DNA from: Paracoccaceae bacterium
GTDB lineage: Bacteria > Pseudomonadota > Alphaproteobacteria > Rhodobacterales > Rhodobacteraceae
Direction: 5' to 3'
Assembly: GCA_028874915.1 (NCBI GenBank)
Contig: JAPPHA010000035.1
Coordinates: 1-64,000, forward strand
DNA: 64,000 nt
In this document: positions 1 through 8,288 of the stretch, one piece after another
Numbering within the stretch: position 1 is the first letter of the stretch
Layout: every line of letters begins with the position of its first letter
The notes under the pieces: generated by a model
The model's database searches: none
Seen by the model: the letters and a program-made list of their open reading frames with translations, nothing else
What the model was told of the DNA's origin: nothing
Program-made: the position numbers and the translations under genes

Positions 1-465
1 CGTGAAGACCGCACCTGGGTTCCTGGCATACCTGTCAGCCATGAGGAAGATATACGGGCGGCAGACGTCTATTTCAACAGGGAACGCGCATTCACCTGTC
101 GCCTGAACGCGACAGTCCCCTGCGCGCGAGTTTTATGGAGATCTACAGGTTTCTCGTTTGACGAAACAACGATCAGGTTTCGATCCGGCAGAATGTTCGA
201 TGGTTTGCGGACGCCGGTGAATGCGTCCCAAAGGCCGGTAAGGGCGCCGTCTGCGCTGTATTCCGATGACCGCCGGAACCTGATCCTGTTCATGCAGGTT
301 GCCACGGGAAATCTGCCGACTCACGAAAATTCCAATGGACCCATGCGATCGCCTGTCCGTTCGCCCTGGCGCCAGGCGTGCCTGCGGTGACGGCTTTCGA
401 ACCACACCTTGGTTGTTTTCGACCGGGACAGCCGGACGGGACCGGTCCGCAGGGAACCCCGGCCT
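1..465. other. no gene recognised
   Basis: This stretch lies downstream of the leftward membrane-protein gene that ends at 466. Short open frames exist on both strands, but none has a recognisable motif, a good ribosome binding site or protein-like composition. No tRNA-like fold or terminator was found. Confidence 0.5.
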
Positions 466-2607
466 CTACCGGCCCTCAAGACGCCAGGCCGTGACGCAAA
501 GCGCCATTGAGAGAATCAGGAGAAGCCAGGCCGGAACCAATGGAAAGCGCCGAACATCCACGGTCAGATAGGCTTCGCGCGGCGCCAGCCCGATCCAGCC
601 GCGCCCATCCGCGACACGCCCGGGGCGAATCAGTCGGACATCGGGAATACCGTCGGTCTCCAGCCGGACCAGACCGCCGCCCGTCGCACTGACCAGCGGC
701 ATGAGACGTTCGGAAGTTGCGAGCGGCCGTTCGAATTCCCGCGGTGCCGAGGATCCCATGACCGCGACTTGCGTCATGGTGCGATCGCTCAGACGATAGA
801 CCCCGCTGTCGTTGGCCTCGAATTCGGCAAACCAGCGGCCGGGGCCCGTCGGCTGCATCTCGATGTCGACGAGTTGGCCATCCGGGCGCGCGACTCGGAG
901 ATCCGGAACCTGGTCGGTCATCGACCGCCGTGTCGCGAGGATCCGGTCACCGACGGTGGCGGCCGTCAATCGCTCCTCCTCAAGATCCGGTTCCTTCATC
1001 ATCCAATGAGCCAATCGGCGCAACAACTCGAGTTGCGGGCCCCCGCCGTCATGACCGCGTGTCCAAAGCCACGCCTGGTCCGAGAGCAGCATGGCGATCC
1101 GGCCATCGCCGACCCGGTCGAGGACCAGGAGGGGACGCCCGTCCGGTCCGGCCATGACCGCCTGCCCACTCTCTTGGACTGCCTCCACGAGGCGGTGCCA
1201 TTGGCCCCACCTTTCCGTCGTCTCCACCGTCCCGTCGTCGGATGCCGGCTCCGATCCTGCCAACCCTTCCGTCACCGGATGCCGATGACCCTGACCGGTG
1301 ACTTCCGGCCAGAACGGACGCTCGATGACGGCCGCGGTGGGTCGAGCCGGCAGCACCTCGGAGAGCGCCGTCCGGTAGAGGCTGCGCGGTCCCGCCATCG
1401 ATGGGCCGGAAGTCACCAGAAGGGCGCCGCCACGGCGGAGATATTCCACAACGTTGGCCAGATAGACGCCGTGCAGGATTCCGCGGACCTCGTATCGGTC
1501 GAAGATGATCAGGTCGAATTCGTCGATCTTGTTCAGAAACAGATCCCGGGTGGGGAACTCGATCAGCGCCAGTTCCTGGACAGGGGTCCCGTCGGTCTTG
1601 GATGGCGGCCGGAGGATCGTGAAATGGACCAGGTCGACGGCACTGTCGGACTTGAGCAGGTTCCGCCAGGTCCGCTCGCCGGCATAGGGCAGTCCCGAAA
1701 CCAACAGGACCCGAAGCCGGTCCCGGACCCCGTTGACCCGAAGCACCGCGGCGTTGTTGCGCCCGGTCAGTTCCCCGGGTTCCGTCTCGGCCGTAACCTG
1801 CAGCAGGTTGAGACCGCCTCGGGGCAGCGTCAACGGGAACTCGACCTCGTCACCGACCTCAGCTCTCGCGATGGCCACTGTCTCGCCATTGACCGAAACC
1901 ACCACCCTGGTCGTGTCGGAAACGTCGGACGGAATGGCTCCGAGGTCGTCGATCCGAAACGCCAGGCGAAAGGGCTCGTCCACGATGGCGAAGGCAGGAG
2001 CCGACCGGACCTCCAGCCTCCGGTCCCACTCGTCAGACCGTCCGGTCAAGAGCAGATGGACAGGACCGGGAAACCTCTCAAGCGGCCTGAACCCGGCCCC
2101 ATCATCCTCGCCGCCGTCGTCGCCTTGGCGGCGAACGGCAATCCGATCGTGTATCTGCCCATCGGAAACGATGATTGCCCCGGAAATCTGGTCCCGGGGT
2201 CGGGCGGCGGCGGCGGTGGCCAAGGCCTCCAGCACCATGGAACCGCTTTCGTCATTTTCGGGATCATTTTCAACGTCGATCTCGACGACGTCGAAACCCT
2301 CGAACGACGCAAGGTCTCGCAGCACCGCATCGGCCGCAGCCGACAACTGTTCGTCGCGTCCGGCAATGGTCTGGCTTTCGGTCCGATCCAACACCAGGAA
2401 TACGATGTCATCCCGGGGTTCGCGGTCCTCCTGTCTCAACGCCGGATCCACCAGAGCCGCAATCAGAATCGCCAGAGCCAGCCCGCGCAACCACCAACCC
2501 GGAAGCTGCCGCCAGCGGGCAATGCCGACCGCCAGGGCTGCGGCCACCACGAGTCCCCACAGGACCGGAGCCGGAAGAAGGGGCGTGAATGCCAGCAGCG
2601 TGTCCAT
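466..2607 (-). CDS. large membrane-anchored VWA-like protein of the MoxR/DUF58 block
   Basis: A 713-residue protein of unknown function, last gene of the leftward MoxR-DUF58-DUF4159 operon and starting 24 bp after the DUF4159 gene stops. The N terminus has two hydrophobic helices (about residues 13-28 and 42-58), followed by a VWA-like beta strand FLVLDRTES at about 90-98 that keeps only a partial metal-site motif (D-x-T-x-S). The middle is beta-rich, with a glutamine-amidotransferase-like segment (EFDLIIFDRYEV, then GGALLVTSGPS), and a final membrane helix (WLLLILSMALCVTAW) ends the protein. Proteins of this layout habitually sit beside DUF4159 genes in alphaproteobacteria. The position suggests a structural partner of an envelope machine driven by the MoxR ATPase; the biochemical role is unknown. 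Confidence 0.8.
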   Translation of the reverse strand: MDTLLAFTPLLPAPVLWGLVVAAALAVGIARWRQLPGWWLRGLALAILIAALVDPALRQEDREPRDDIVFLVLDRTESQTIAGRDEQLSAAADAVLRDLASFEGFDVVEIDVENDPENDESGSMVLEALATAAAARPRDQISGAIIVSDGQIHDRIAVRRQGDDGGEDDGAGFRPLERFPGPVHLLLTGRSDEWDRRLEVRSAPAFAIVDEPFRLAFRIDDLGAIPSDVSDTTRVVVSVNGETVAIARAEVGDEVEFPLTLPRGGLNLLQVTAETEPGELTGRNNAAVLRVNGVRDRLRVLLVSGLPYAGERTWRNLLKSDSAVDLVHFTILRPPSKTDGTPVQELALIEFPTRDLFLNKIDEFDLIIFDRYEVRGILHGVYLANVVEYLRRGGALLVTSGPSMAGPRSLYRTALSEVLPARPTAAVIERPFWPEVTGQGHRHPVTEGLAGSEPASDDGTVETTERWGQWHRLVEAVQESGQAVMAGPDGRPLLVLDRVGDGRIAMLLSDQAWLWTRGHDGGGPQLELLRRLAHWMMKEPDLEEERLTAATVGDRILATRRSMTDQVPDLRVARPDGQLVDIEMQPTGPGRWFAEFEANDSGVYRLSDRTMTQVAVMGSSAPREFERPLATSERLMPLVSATGGGLVRLETDGIPDVRLIRPGRVADGRGWIGLAPREAYLTVDVRRFPLVPAWLLLILSMALCVTAWRLEGR

Positions 2608-2631
2608 GGACGCCGACAGCCGTCAGGACGG

Positions 2632-5559
2632 CTACTGGCCCAGCCGCTGGAGAAGCGCCGGTACGTGCACCTGATCGGATTTGTAGTTGCCGGTGAGCAC
2701 ATACATGATCAGGTTGATGCCGAACCGGTAGGCCAGCTCCCGCTGCCGAAACCCGGAGGCACCACGCCCGACCGGCAACAGGAACTGCCCGTTGTCATCA
2801 ATGGCCCAGGCCGACGCCCAGTCATTGCCACCGATCACCACGGGAGTGACGCCATCGTTGAGATTCCGGAACGGAACGCCGGCAATCTGTTCGGCATCGG
2901 CCGGCGACGCCTCGACCCAAACGTCGGTGCTCGTGTGCCGCCCGGGGAAGCCTTGAATCAGGTAGAAGGACCGGGTGATCACATGGTCCGGCGGAATGCG
3001 TTCCAGCGGCGGAATGTCAAGACCGGCGGCGATCCGCCGGAACTTCCGGACATTCGGCCCTGAACCATCGCTCTGGCCGAGACCGGCGTCGAGTGTGTCG
3101 AACAGGATAACCCCGCCGGTGCGAAGAAAGGCGTTGATTGCCCTGAATGCCGCCTCTCCGGGCACAGGTTGTTCTGCCGACATCGGCCAGTACAGGAAAG
3201 GAAACACGGACAAGTCGTCCAACGCCGGGTCGACTCCCACCGGTTCAATCGGTTCCACGGTGGTCCGTTGAAAAAGAATTGTCGAAAGGCCCAGGAGACC
3301 GGCGGCCGAAATCCTGTCCTGGACCGGATCGCCGGTAACGACATACGCAAGGACCGTGTTGTTTGCCGCCGCAGCGACAACACTGTCCCTTTCGCCCTCC
3401 GTCGCTGCGGCGGTCGAGCGTGCCAAAAGGGCAGGGAGAAGAAGACCGGCAACCATCGCAATCCCGAAAACTGTCGCCATCTTGCGAACTGCCTGTCGGG
3501 TCTGCACCGTCCCGGATGACCGAGACGCCGATGTCATGCCCGGTTCGAAGGCATCACCGGACGCCCCCGGCAGGCCTGGCCAACCGATTCGTCCAGAAAT
3601 CGCCAGCGTTGCCAGCAGATCCGCCACAAGGAGGACGAAGGCGGTCAGGAGGAACCACGCCTTGAGTTCCCGTTCGCCAGCGGCATCGAACGTGGCAACC
3701 TCGACATCGTCCGGCCAGCGCGGGGTTGTGAGATCACGGTCCGGACGCAAAACGTTGAGTGCCACGTTGCGGTCCTTGCTTTCATAGATTCCCGGCGGCA
3801 TTCCGGGGCCGGGGCGCCCAGTGGCCAGGTCTTCGCCGGAAACCGCGTGCAGGGAATCTTCATCTCTCACGGTTCCGAAGGCGTCCATCACCCGTCTCGG
3901 TGTCCAGTTGAGCCCGGCGAGCCGGTCTGGGGAAGACTCCGGCCGCAGGGCGGAAACGGCAAGCCTTTCAAGCATGTCGACGAACAGGCCCGACAGCGGC
4001 AGGCTGGACCAGCCGGCTTCTGCGCTGACGTGAAACAGGATGATGCGCCCGAGGCCGTAACTGCGGCCGGTGACAAGAGGGGTTCCGTCCTGGAGGCTGG
4101 CCAGAACCCGATCCGCCAGTTCGGGATCAGGCTGCGCCATCACTTGCCGCCGGACCAAGACATCTTCCGGGACCGGGAGCCCCGCGAACGGTCCATCCTC
4201 GGGGAACGCCTGGAGTCGTTTGGGATCCCCCCAGGACAGTGCACCACCAACGCTTCGCCCGCCGGCACGAAGCCGAACCGGAAGCAGGGGGTCGGAATCC
4301 GGCCGATCAATCCCGCTCGCCGCGAGCCTGGGGCCGGCAAAGCGCAAGAGCAGCCCCCCACCTTCGACCCACTCGACCACGCGGGCCTCCTCGGCAGGTG
4401 GCATCCGGCCGACGTCCGCGAGCACCAGCACATCCGGGTTCACGTCCAAGGCTTCGTTGATTCCAGTTTCAATGATTTGCGCGGAAGGGGCGAGCGCCTG
4501 GCGAATGTAGTGCAGGGGCGAGAGGAGTTGGCTTCCTTCCTGCCGGTCGGCACTGGCGTTGATGGCCACCCGACGTTGCCGGACGGAATCGTCAGTGATG
4601 AGAACTGAACCGGCCGAACGTCCGGGCTCGAGTGCGACAGTCTGAACGCGGTTGCTGATCTCGGTCGGCAGATCGAATGAAACATCGACCGAAAGTGAAT
4701 CTCCGGCCATGGATCGCGACGTCCGTGCCAGACCCCGTACGACGCCATCCGGCCCCGAACCGATGGCGATAAGAGACACGTCGAGGCCTTCATTGTCGAC
4801 ACCATCACGCTGGCCGATGGGAGCGATACGGTATCCCGACGAACGGACGGTCGTGACTGTCAGGCGGCCGCTTTCGATTCTCGGAGCACGGAGTGCAAAG
4901 ACGGGGTCTTCGCTTTCAATGACGCTCAGCCGGCCTTTGGTGCGGAGCGCCGCCGCCAGACGGGTCCAGGCGTCGTCGTCATGGACGAGCCCGTCGGACA
5001 GCCAGACCGTGTCATGATCCTCGCCCTGGGCCTCGATCGCTTCCGCCCAAGCCTGGTAAAGCGGCTCCCAAGCCTGAGGCTTGAGCCCTTTCATGCGCTC
5101 CTGTGCGTCCCTGCCGGCCGTATAGGCCAAGGGTTCGAGGTCCGGTGGATCCGTCAGTCGAAGAAGGACCACGGGCCTGGCCAAGGATTCCGCTTGCCTG
5201 AGGAGCGCCAAAACCCGCTCCCGGCGCCGTTCCCAGTCCTTGGCGCTGGCCCAACTTGCGTCCATGGCAATCACCAGCGCCTCGCCCGATGGCGGCCGTT
5301 CGTCCGGATTCATCACCGGACCGGCGAAACCGACAATGGCGGCCGCCGCTGCCAGCATCCGCAAGAGAAGCAGCCACCACGGTGTCCGGTCGGGCGTTGT
5401 CTCCCGATCCCTGAGGCCGAGAAGGAGGACGACCGCCGGAAACCGCAGCCGCATCGGGGACGGCGGCGTTGCCCGGAGCAACAGCCAGAGAATGGGGAGC
5501 GCCAGCAGGCCCAGGAGCAGCAGCGGCTCCAGAAACCCGAATCCCGGAAGCAGGATCAA
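2632..5559 (-). CDS. DUF4159 protein with BatA-type N terminus
   Basis: A 975-residue membrane protein. The chosen start is TTG at 5559, whose TTGA overlaps the DUF58 stop; an ATG 27 codons upstream would lie deep inside the previous gene. The order is a BatA-like pair of N-terminal helices (about 1-30 and 60-80), a VWA-like segment (VIAMDASWAS, a degraded metal motif), a long periplasm-like region, a helix near residue 640, another near 700, and a C-terminal DUF4159 domain beginning at VLAYVVTGDP. In that domain GGVILFDTLDAG resembles ThuA/amidotransferase folds. Known family members accompany MoxR and DUF58 proteins. Function is unproven; a role in envelope assembly or stress tolerance is inferred from the Bat analogy. 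Confidence 0.85.
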   Translation of the reverse strand: MILLPGFGFLEPLLLLGLLALPILWLLLRATPPSPMRLRFPAVVLLLGLRDRETTPDRTPWWLLLLRMLAAAAAIVGFAGPVMNPDERPPSGEALVIAMDASWASAKDWERRRERVLALLRQAESLARPVVLLRLTDPPDLEPLAYTAGRDAQERMKGLKPQAWEPLYQAWAEAIEAQGEDHDTVWLSDGLVHDDDAWTRLAAALRTKGRLSVIESEDPVFALRAPRIESGRLTVTTVRSSGYRIAPIGQRDGVDNEGLDVSLIAIGSGPDGVVRGLARTSRSMAGDSLSVDVSFDLPTEISNRVQTVALEPGRSAGSVLITDDSVRQRRVAINASADRQEGSQLLSPLHYIRQALAPSAQIIETGINEALDVNPDVLVLADVGRMPPAEEARVVEWVEGGGLLLRFAGPRLAASGIDRPDSDPLLPVRLRAGGRSVGGALSWGDPKRLQAFPEDGPFAGLPVPEDVLVRRQVMAQPDPELADRVLASLQDGTPLVTGRSYGLGRIILFHVSAEAGWSSLPLSGLFVDMLERLAVSALRPESSPDRLAGLNWTPRRVMDAFGTVRDEDSLHAVSGEDLATGRPGPGMPPGIYESKDRNVALNVLRPDRDLTTPRWPDDVEVATFDAAGERELKAWFLLTAFVLLVADLLATLAISGRIGWPGLPGASGDAFEPGMTSASRSSGTVQTRQAVRKMATVFGIAMVAGLLLPALLARSTAAATEGERDSVVAAAANNTVLAYVVTGDPVQDRISAAGLLGLSTILFQRTTVEPIEPVGVDPALDDLSVFPFLYWPMSAEQPVPGEAAFRAINAFLRTGGVILFDTLDAGLGQSDGSGPNVRKFRRIAAGLDIPPLERIPPDHVITRSFYLIQGFPGRHTSTDVWVEASPADAEQIAGVPFRNLNDGVTPVVIGGNDWASAWAIDDNGQFLLPVGRGASGFRQRELAYRFGINLIMYVLTGNYKSDQVHVPALLQRLGQ

Positions 5560-6455
5560 GTCCCGGTCTCCAGGGCGACATAAAGCCAGAGCAGCGCCGG
5601 CAACGGGGAATCTGCGGTGCTGTGGACCGAGACCCGCCATCCCAGGCGGTCTGCCAGAGACCGCAGTGACGCCTGCCGGTCTTCAAGACGTTTCTGGTAG
5701 TCCTCTCTGAGCGCCGCGGCACGAAGAGTCTCGAAGCGCAGGGTTCCGCCCATGCTCTCGAATATCCGCCGGCCATCGAAAGGGAACTCGGACTCGGACG
5801 GATCCAGGATCTGCATCAAGTGCCCGTTCACCCGCTGTCCGGCGGTGCGTAACAATGACGTTTCCAGACGGTCCCAGTCGCCCAGAAAGTCCGAAAGGAA
5901 TACGGCCATGCTGCCTTCGCGCAATTCCCGTTCGGGCGGGATGCCGTAATCGGATTCGCCGGATTCGAGTAGCAGGAGTCCGGTCCTGACAAGCTGGGTC
6001 TCGCCGCTCTTTGTCGGTTCCGGGTCGTCGAACAGGCCAAACCGTTCGCCGGCGCGGGACAGAAGGACCGACAAGGCCAACCCAAGCAGCCGGGCCCGGT
6101 CGCCCTTGCTGTCCGCAACCTTTCGGCTCCGGTACCGCATGGACTGGCTGAGATCGATCCAGAAGGTGACCGACTGCGATGTCTGCCATTCCATCTGCCG
6201 CAGGAAATGCTCGTCAGACCGTGCCGACTTTCGCCAGTCGATCTGATGGAGTCGATCGCCGGTCACGGCCGGCCGGTACTGCCAGAATTCCTCTCCCACG
6301 CCCGAACGTCGTCGGCCATGCACGCCAAGGGAGAGCAACGCCGCCAATTGCCGCGCACGCGCGAGCAGGGGCGGCAAACCGTCAGCGAGAGATTCCGCCT
6401 CCTGCCGATCGGCAAGGATCGTCTGTTCCCGTACCCCCAGCCCGCGTCCGATCAC
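5556..6455 (-). CDS. DUF58 domain protein (MoxR partner)
   Basis: A 299-residue soluble protein. GTG at 6455 is preferred because a strong AAGGAGG lies 8-9 bases upstream and the GTGA overlaps the MoxR stop; a TTG six codons earlier is possible. The DUF58 core is visible as QYRPAVTGDRLHQIDWRKSAR, followed by a VWA-like strand FWIDLSQSMRYRS (residues about 100-112) with a plausible D-x-S-x-S metal site. DUF58 proteins are regular partners of MoxR ATPases. In this operon it probably links the ATPase to the two large membrane proteins downstream. Identification of the family is secure; the substrate is unknown. Confidence 0.9.
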   Translation of the reverse strand: MIGRGLGVREQTILADRQEAESLADGLPPLLARARQLAALLSLGVHGRRRSGVGEEFWQYRPAVTGDRLHQIDWRKSARSDEHFLRQMEWQTSQSVTFWIDLSQSMRYRSRKVADSKGDRARLLGLALSVLLSRAGERFGLFDDPEPTKSGETQLVRTGLLLLESGESDYGIPPERELREGSMAVFLSDFLGDWDRLETSLLRTAGQRVNGHLMQILDPSESEFPFDGRRIFESMGGTLRFETLRAAALREDYQKRLEDRQASLRSLADRLGWRVSVHSTADSPLPALLWLYVALETGT

Positions 6456-7462
6456 GCAGCATCCTCCTTCCAACGGATGTGCCGGCAGAGATCATCAATC
6501 AGCCCGCTTAGGGTCAGGCCGCCGGCCCTGGCCGCGAAGCCGAGTGCCATGCGGTGAATCAGAACCGGGTGGGCCAGAGCCAGAACATCGTCAGCCGTGG
6601 GCGCGAATCGACCATCCATCAGGGCCCGGGCCCGGGTCGCAAGCATCAGCGCCTGAGCCGCTCGCGGGCCAGGTCCCCAGCGCACCGTTTCCCGGACCTG
6701 CTCCCCGGACTCCTGTGCCTCGGGACGGGCCGAACGAACCAGGTCGAGGATCATCTCGACCACCGCATCCCCAACGGGCATCCGCCTTACGAGTCTCTGC
6801 GCTTTCATCAAGAGCGCCGCTGAGAATACCGGTTCCGCCTCGGCATCCTCGACGCCTGTAGTCGCGAGGAGGATGTCGCGTTCCCTCTCCCGCGAGGGAT
6901 GGCCAACGTCGATCTGGAGCAGGAACCGGTCGAGCTGGGCCTCCGGCAGGGGATAGGTTCCTTCCTGTTCGATGGGATTCTGTGTCGCCAGCACATGGAA
7001 TGGCATCGGCAGCGCATGTTCCTGTCCGGCGATGGTCACGTGATGCTCCTGCATGGCCTGGAGCAGCGCTGACTGCGTCCTGGGGCTGGCGCGGTTGATC
7101 TCGTCAGCCATCAGCAGCTGGCAGAAAACGGGCCCCCGGAGGAACCGGAAGCTCCGGGCGCCATCGGCCGCCGTCTCCAACACCTCCGAGCCGAGAATGT
7201 CCGCTGGCATAAGATCGGGCGTGAACTGGACCCTGTTGGTCTCCAACCCCATCACTGTACCGAGCGTCTTCACAAGCCGGGTCTTGGCCAATCCAGGTGC
7301 TCCAACCAGCAGCGCGTGCCCGCCGCACAGCATGGTGACCAGTGCCGTCTCCACCACCTGATCCTGACCGATCACCCGCCGTGCAACGCTGGCCTTGGCC
7401 GCCGCCAGCAGTTCACCGACAGATTCCACTTCGGCGATCAATTCGCTTGCTTTATCCGCCAT
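6452..7462 (-). CDS. MoxR family AAA+ ATPase
   Basis: A 336-residue AAA+ ATPase and first gene of the leftward four-gene operon. Walker A appears as GGHALLVGAPGLAKTRLVKT (residues about 47-66), Walker B as LLMADEINRASP, and sensor 1 as VLATQNPIEQEGTYPLPEAQ, all diagnostic of MoxR. The C-terminal lid contains VRWGPGPRAAQAL. MoxR ATPases act as chaperone-like motors that remodel or insert metal into partner proteins, often VWA proteins; here three VWA/DUF58-type partners follow directly. The length is typical. Confidence 0.95.
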   Translation of the reverse strand: MADKASELIAEVESVGELLAAAKASVARRVIGQDQVVETALVTMLCGGHALLVGAPGLAKTRLVKTLGTVMGLETNRVQFTPDLMPADILGSEVLETAADGARSFRFLRGPVFCQLLMADEINRASPRTQSALLQAMQEHHVTIAGQEHALPMPFHVLATQNPIEQEGTYPLPEAQLDRFLLQIDVGHPSRERERDILLATTGVEDAEAEPVFSAALLMKAQRLVRRMPVGDAVVEMILDLVRSARPEAQESGEQVRETVRWGPGPRAAQALMLATRARALMDGRFAPTADDVLALAHPVLIHRMALGFAARAGGLTLSGLIDDLCRHIRWKEDAA

Positions 7463-7621
7463 GAACCCTACGATTCCTTCTGACAGCCGTTGGATCGGCC
7501 GGACTTGTGGCCGTTTTGACTGGTGGAGACCATACGCACCTGCAGGCGTCAGCGAAACCCGGTGTTGCTCACATCGTTTCGATCGCCTTCATGGTGGAAT
7601 TCCGGGGAGGATGCGGCAACC

Positions 7622-8266
7622 GTGACGCCCAGAGATCAGGACCCGACCGTTGCGGCCGACCAGGTCCCCGGCGCCGGGGATCAACAGGAAACGACTGTCA
7701 GCGCCGACAGTCTTGCCGCCTCCGCTCGAAAGGCCGGGCAGAAGGGTTTGCCGCCGGTTCATCTCTGGAACCCGCCTTTCTGCGGCGACCTCGACATGCG
7801 GATCGCGCGGGACGGCACCTGGTTCTATCTTGGAACACCGATTGGTCGAAAACCGCTGGTCAAGCTGTTCTCGTCAATTCTCCGCAGGGACGGCGATCGC
7901 TTCTACCTTGTCACGCCGGTCGAGAAAGTGGGAATCTCGGTCGACGATGCGCCTTTCGTTGCCATCGACTTCGAGGTCGAGGGCCGCGGGCCGCAACAGG
8001 TTCTCCGTTTTCTTACCCATGTCGACGATGAGGTCGCCGCCGGTCCCGACCACCCGATCCGCGTCATCCGAGACCCGGACTCCGGAGAACCGGCTCCTTA
8101 TGTCATGGTCCGGTCCGGTCTGGAGGCGCTGATCGACCGAAAGAGTTTTTACCGGCTTGTCGACATCGGCGCGCACTCGGAGGTTGATGGCCGGCGTTGG
8201 TTCGGTGTCTGGTCTGGAGGCTCGTTCTTCCCGATTATTCCGTCGGCCGAACTGGATGTCGGGTAA
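7622..8266 (+). CDS. DUF1285 domain protein
   Basis: A protein of about 214 residues, divergent from the MoxR gene. GTG at 7622 is favoured because GGGGAGG ends 11 bases before it; an in-frame ATG at 7523 would add 33 unconvincing residues. The DUF1285 core is clear: PPVHLWNPPFCGDLDMRIARDGTWFYLGTPIGR, then RDGDRFYLVTPVEK and a C-terminal RSFYRLVD-like strand. DUF1285 genes commonly neighbour MoxR genes in alphaproteobacteria. The function is unknown; the fold is cytosolic, with no signal or membrane segment. Confidence 0.85.
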   Translation: MTPRDQDPTVAADQVPGAGDQQETTVSADSLAASARKAGQKGLPPVHLWNPPFCGDLDMRIARDGTWFYLGTPIGRKPLVKLFSSILRRDGDRFYLVTPVEKVGISVDDAPFVAIDFEVEGRGPQQVLRFLTHVDDEVAAGPDHPIRVIRDPDSGEPAPYVMVRSGLEALIDRKSFYRLVDIGAHSEVDGRRWFGVWSGGSFFPIIPSAELDVG

Positions 8267-8288
8267 CGCCCGCCGACTCACCCGTTTT

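Noticed and set aside
769-3063. Very long rightward open frame (764 codons) opposite the membrane-protein genes
   Set aside because: Composition is Arg/Pro/Gly-rich without motifs, and it lies antisense to two well-supported genes; a GC-rich shadow.
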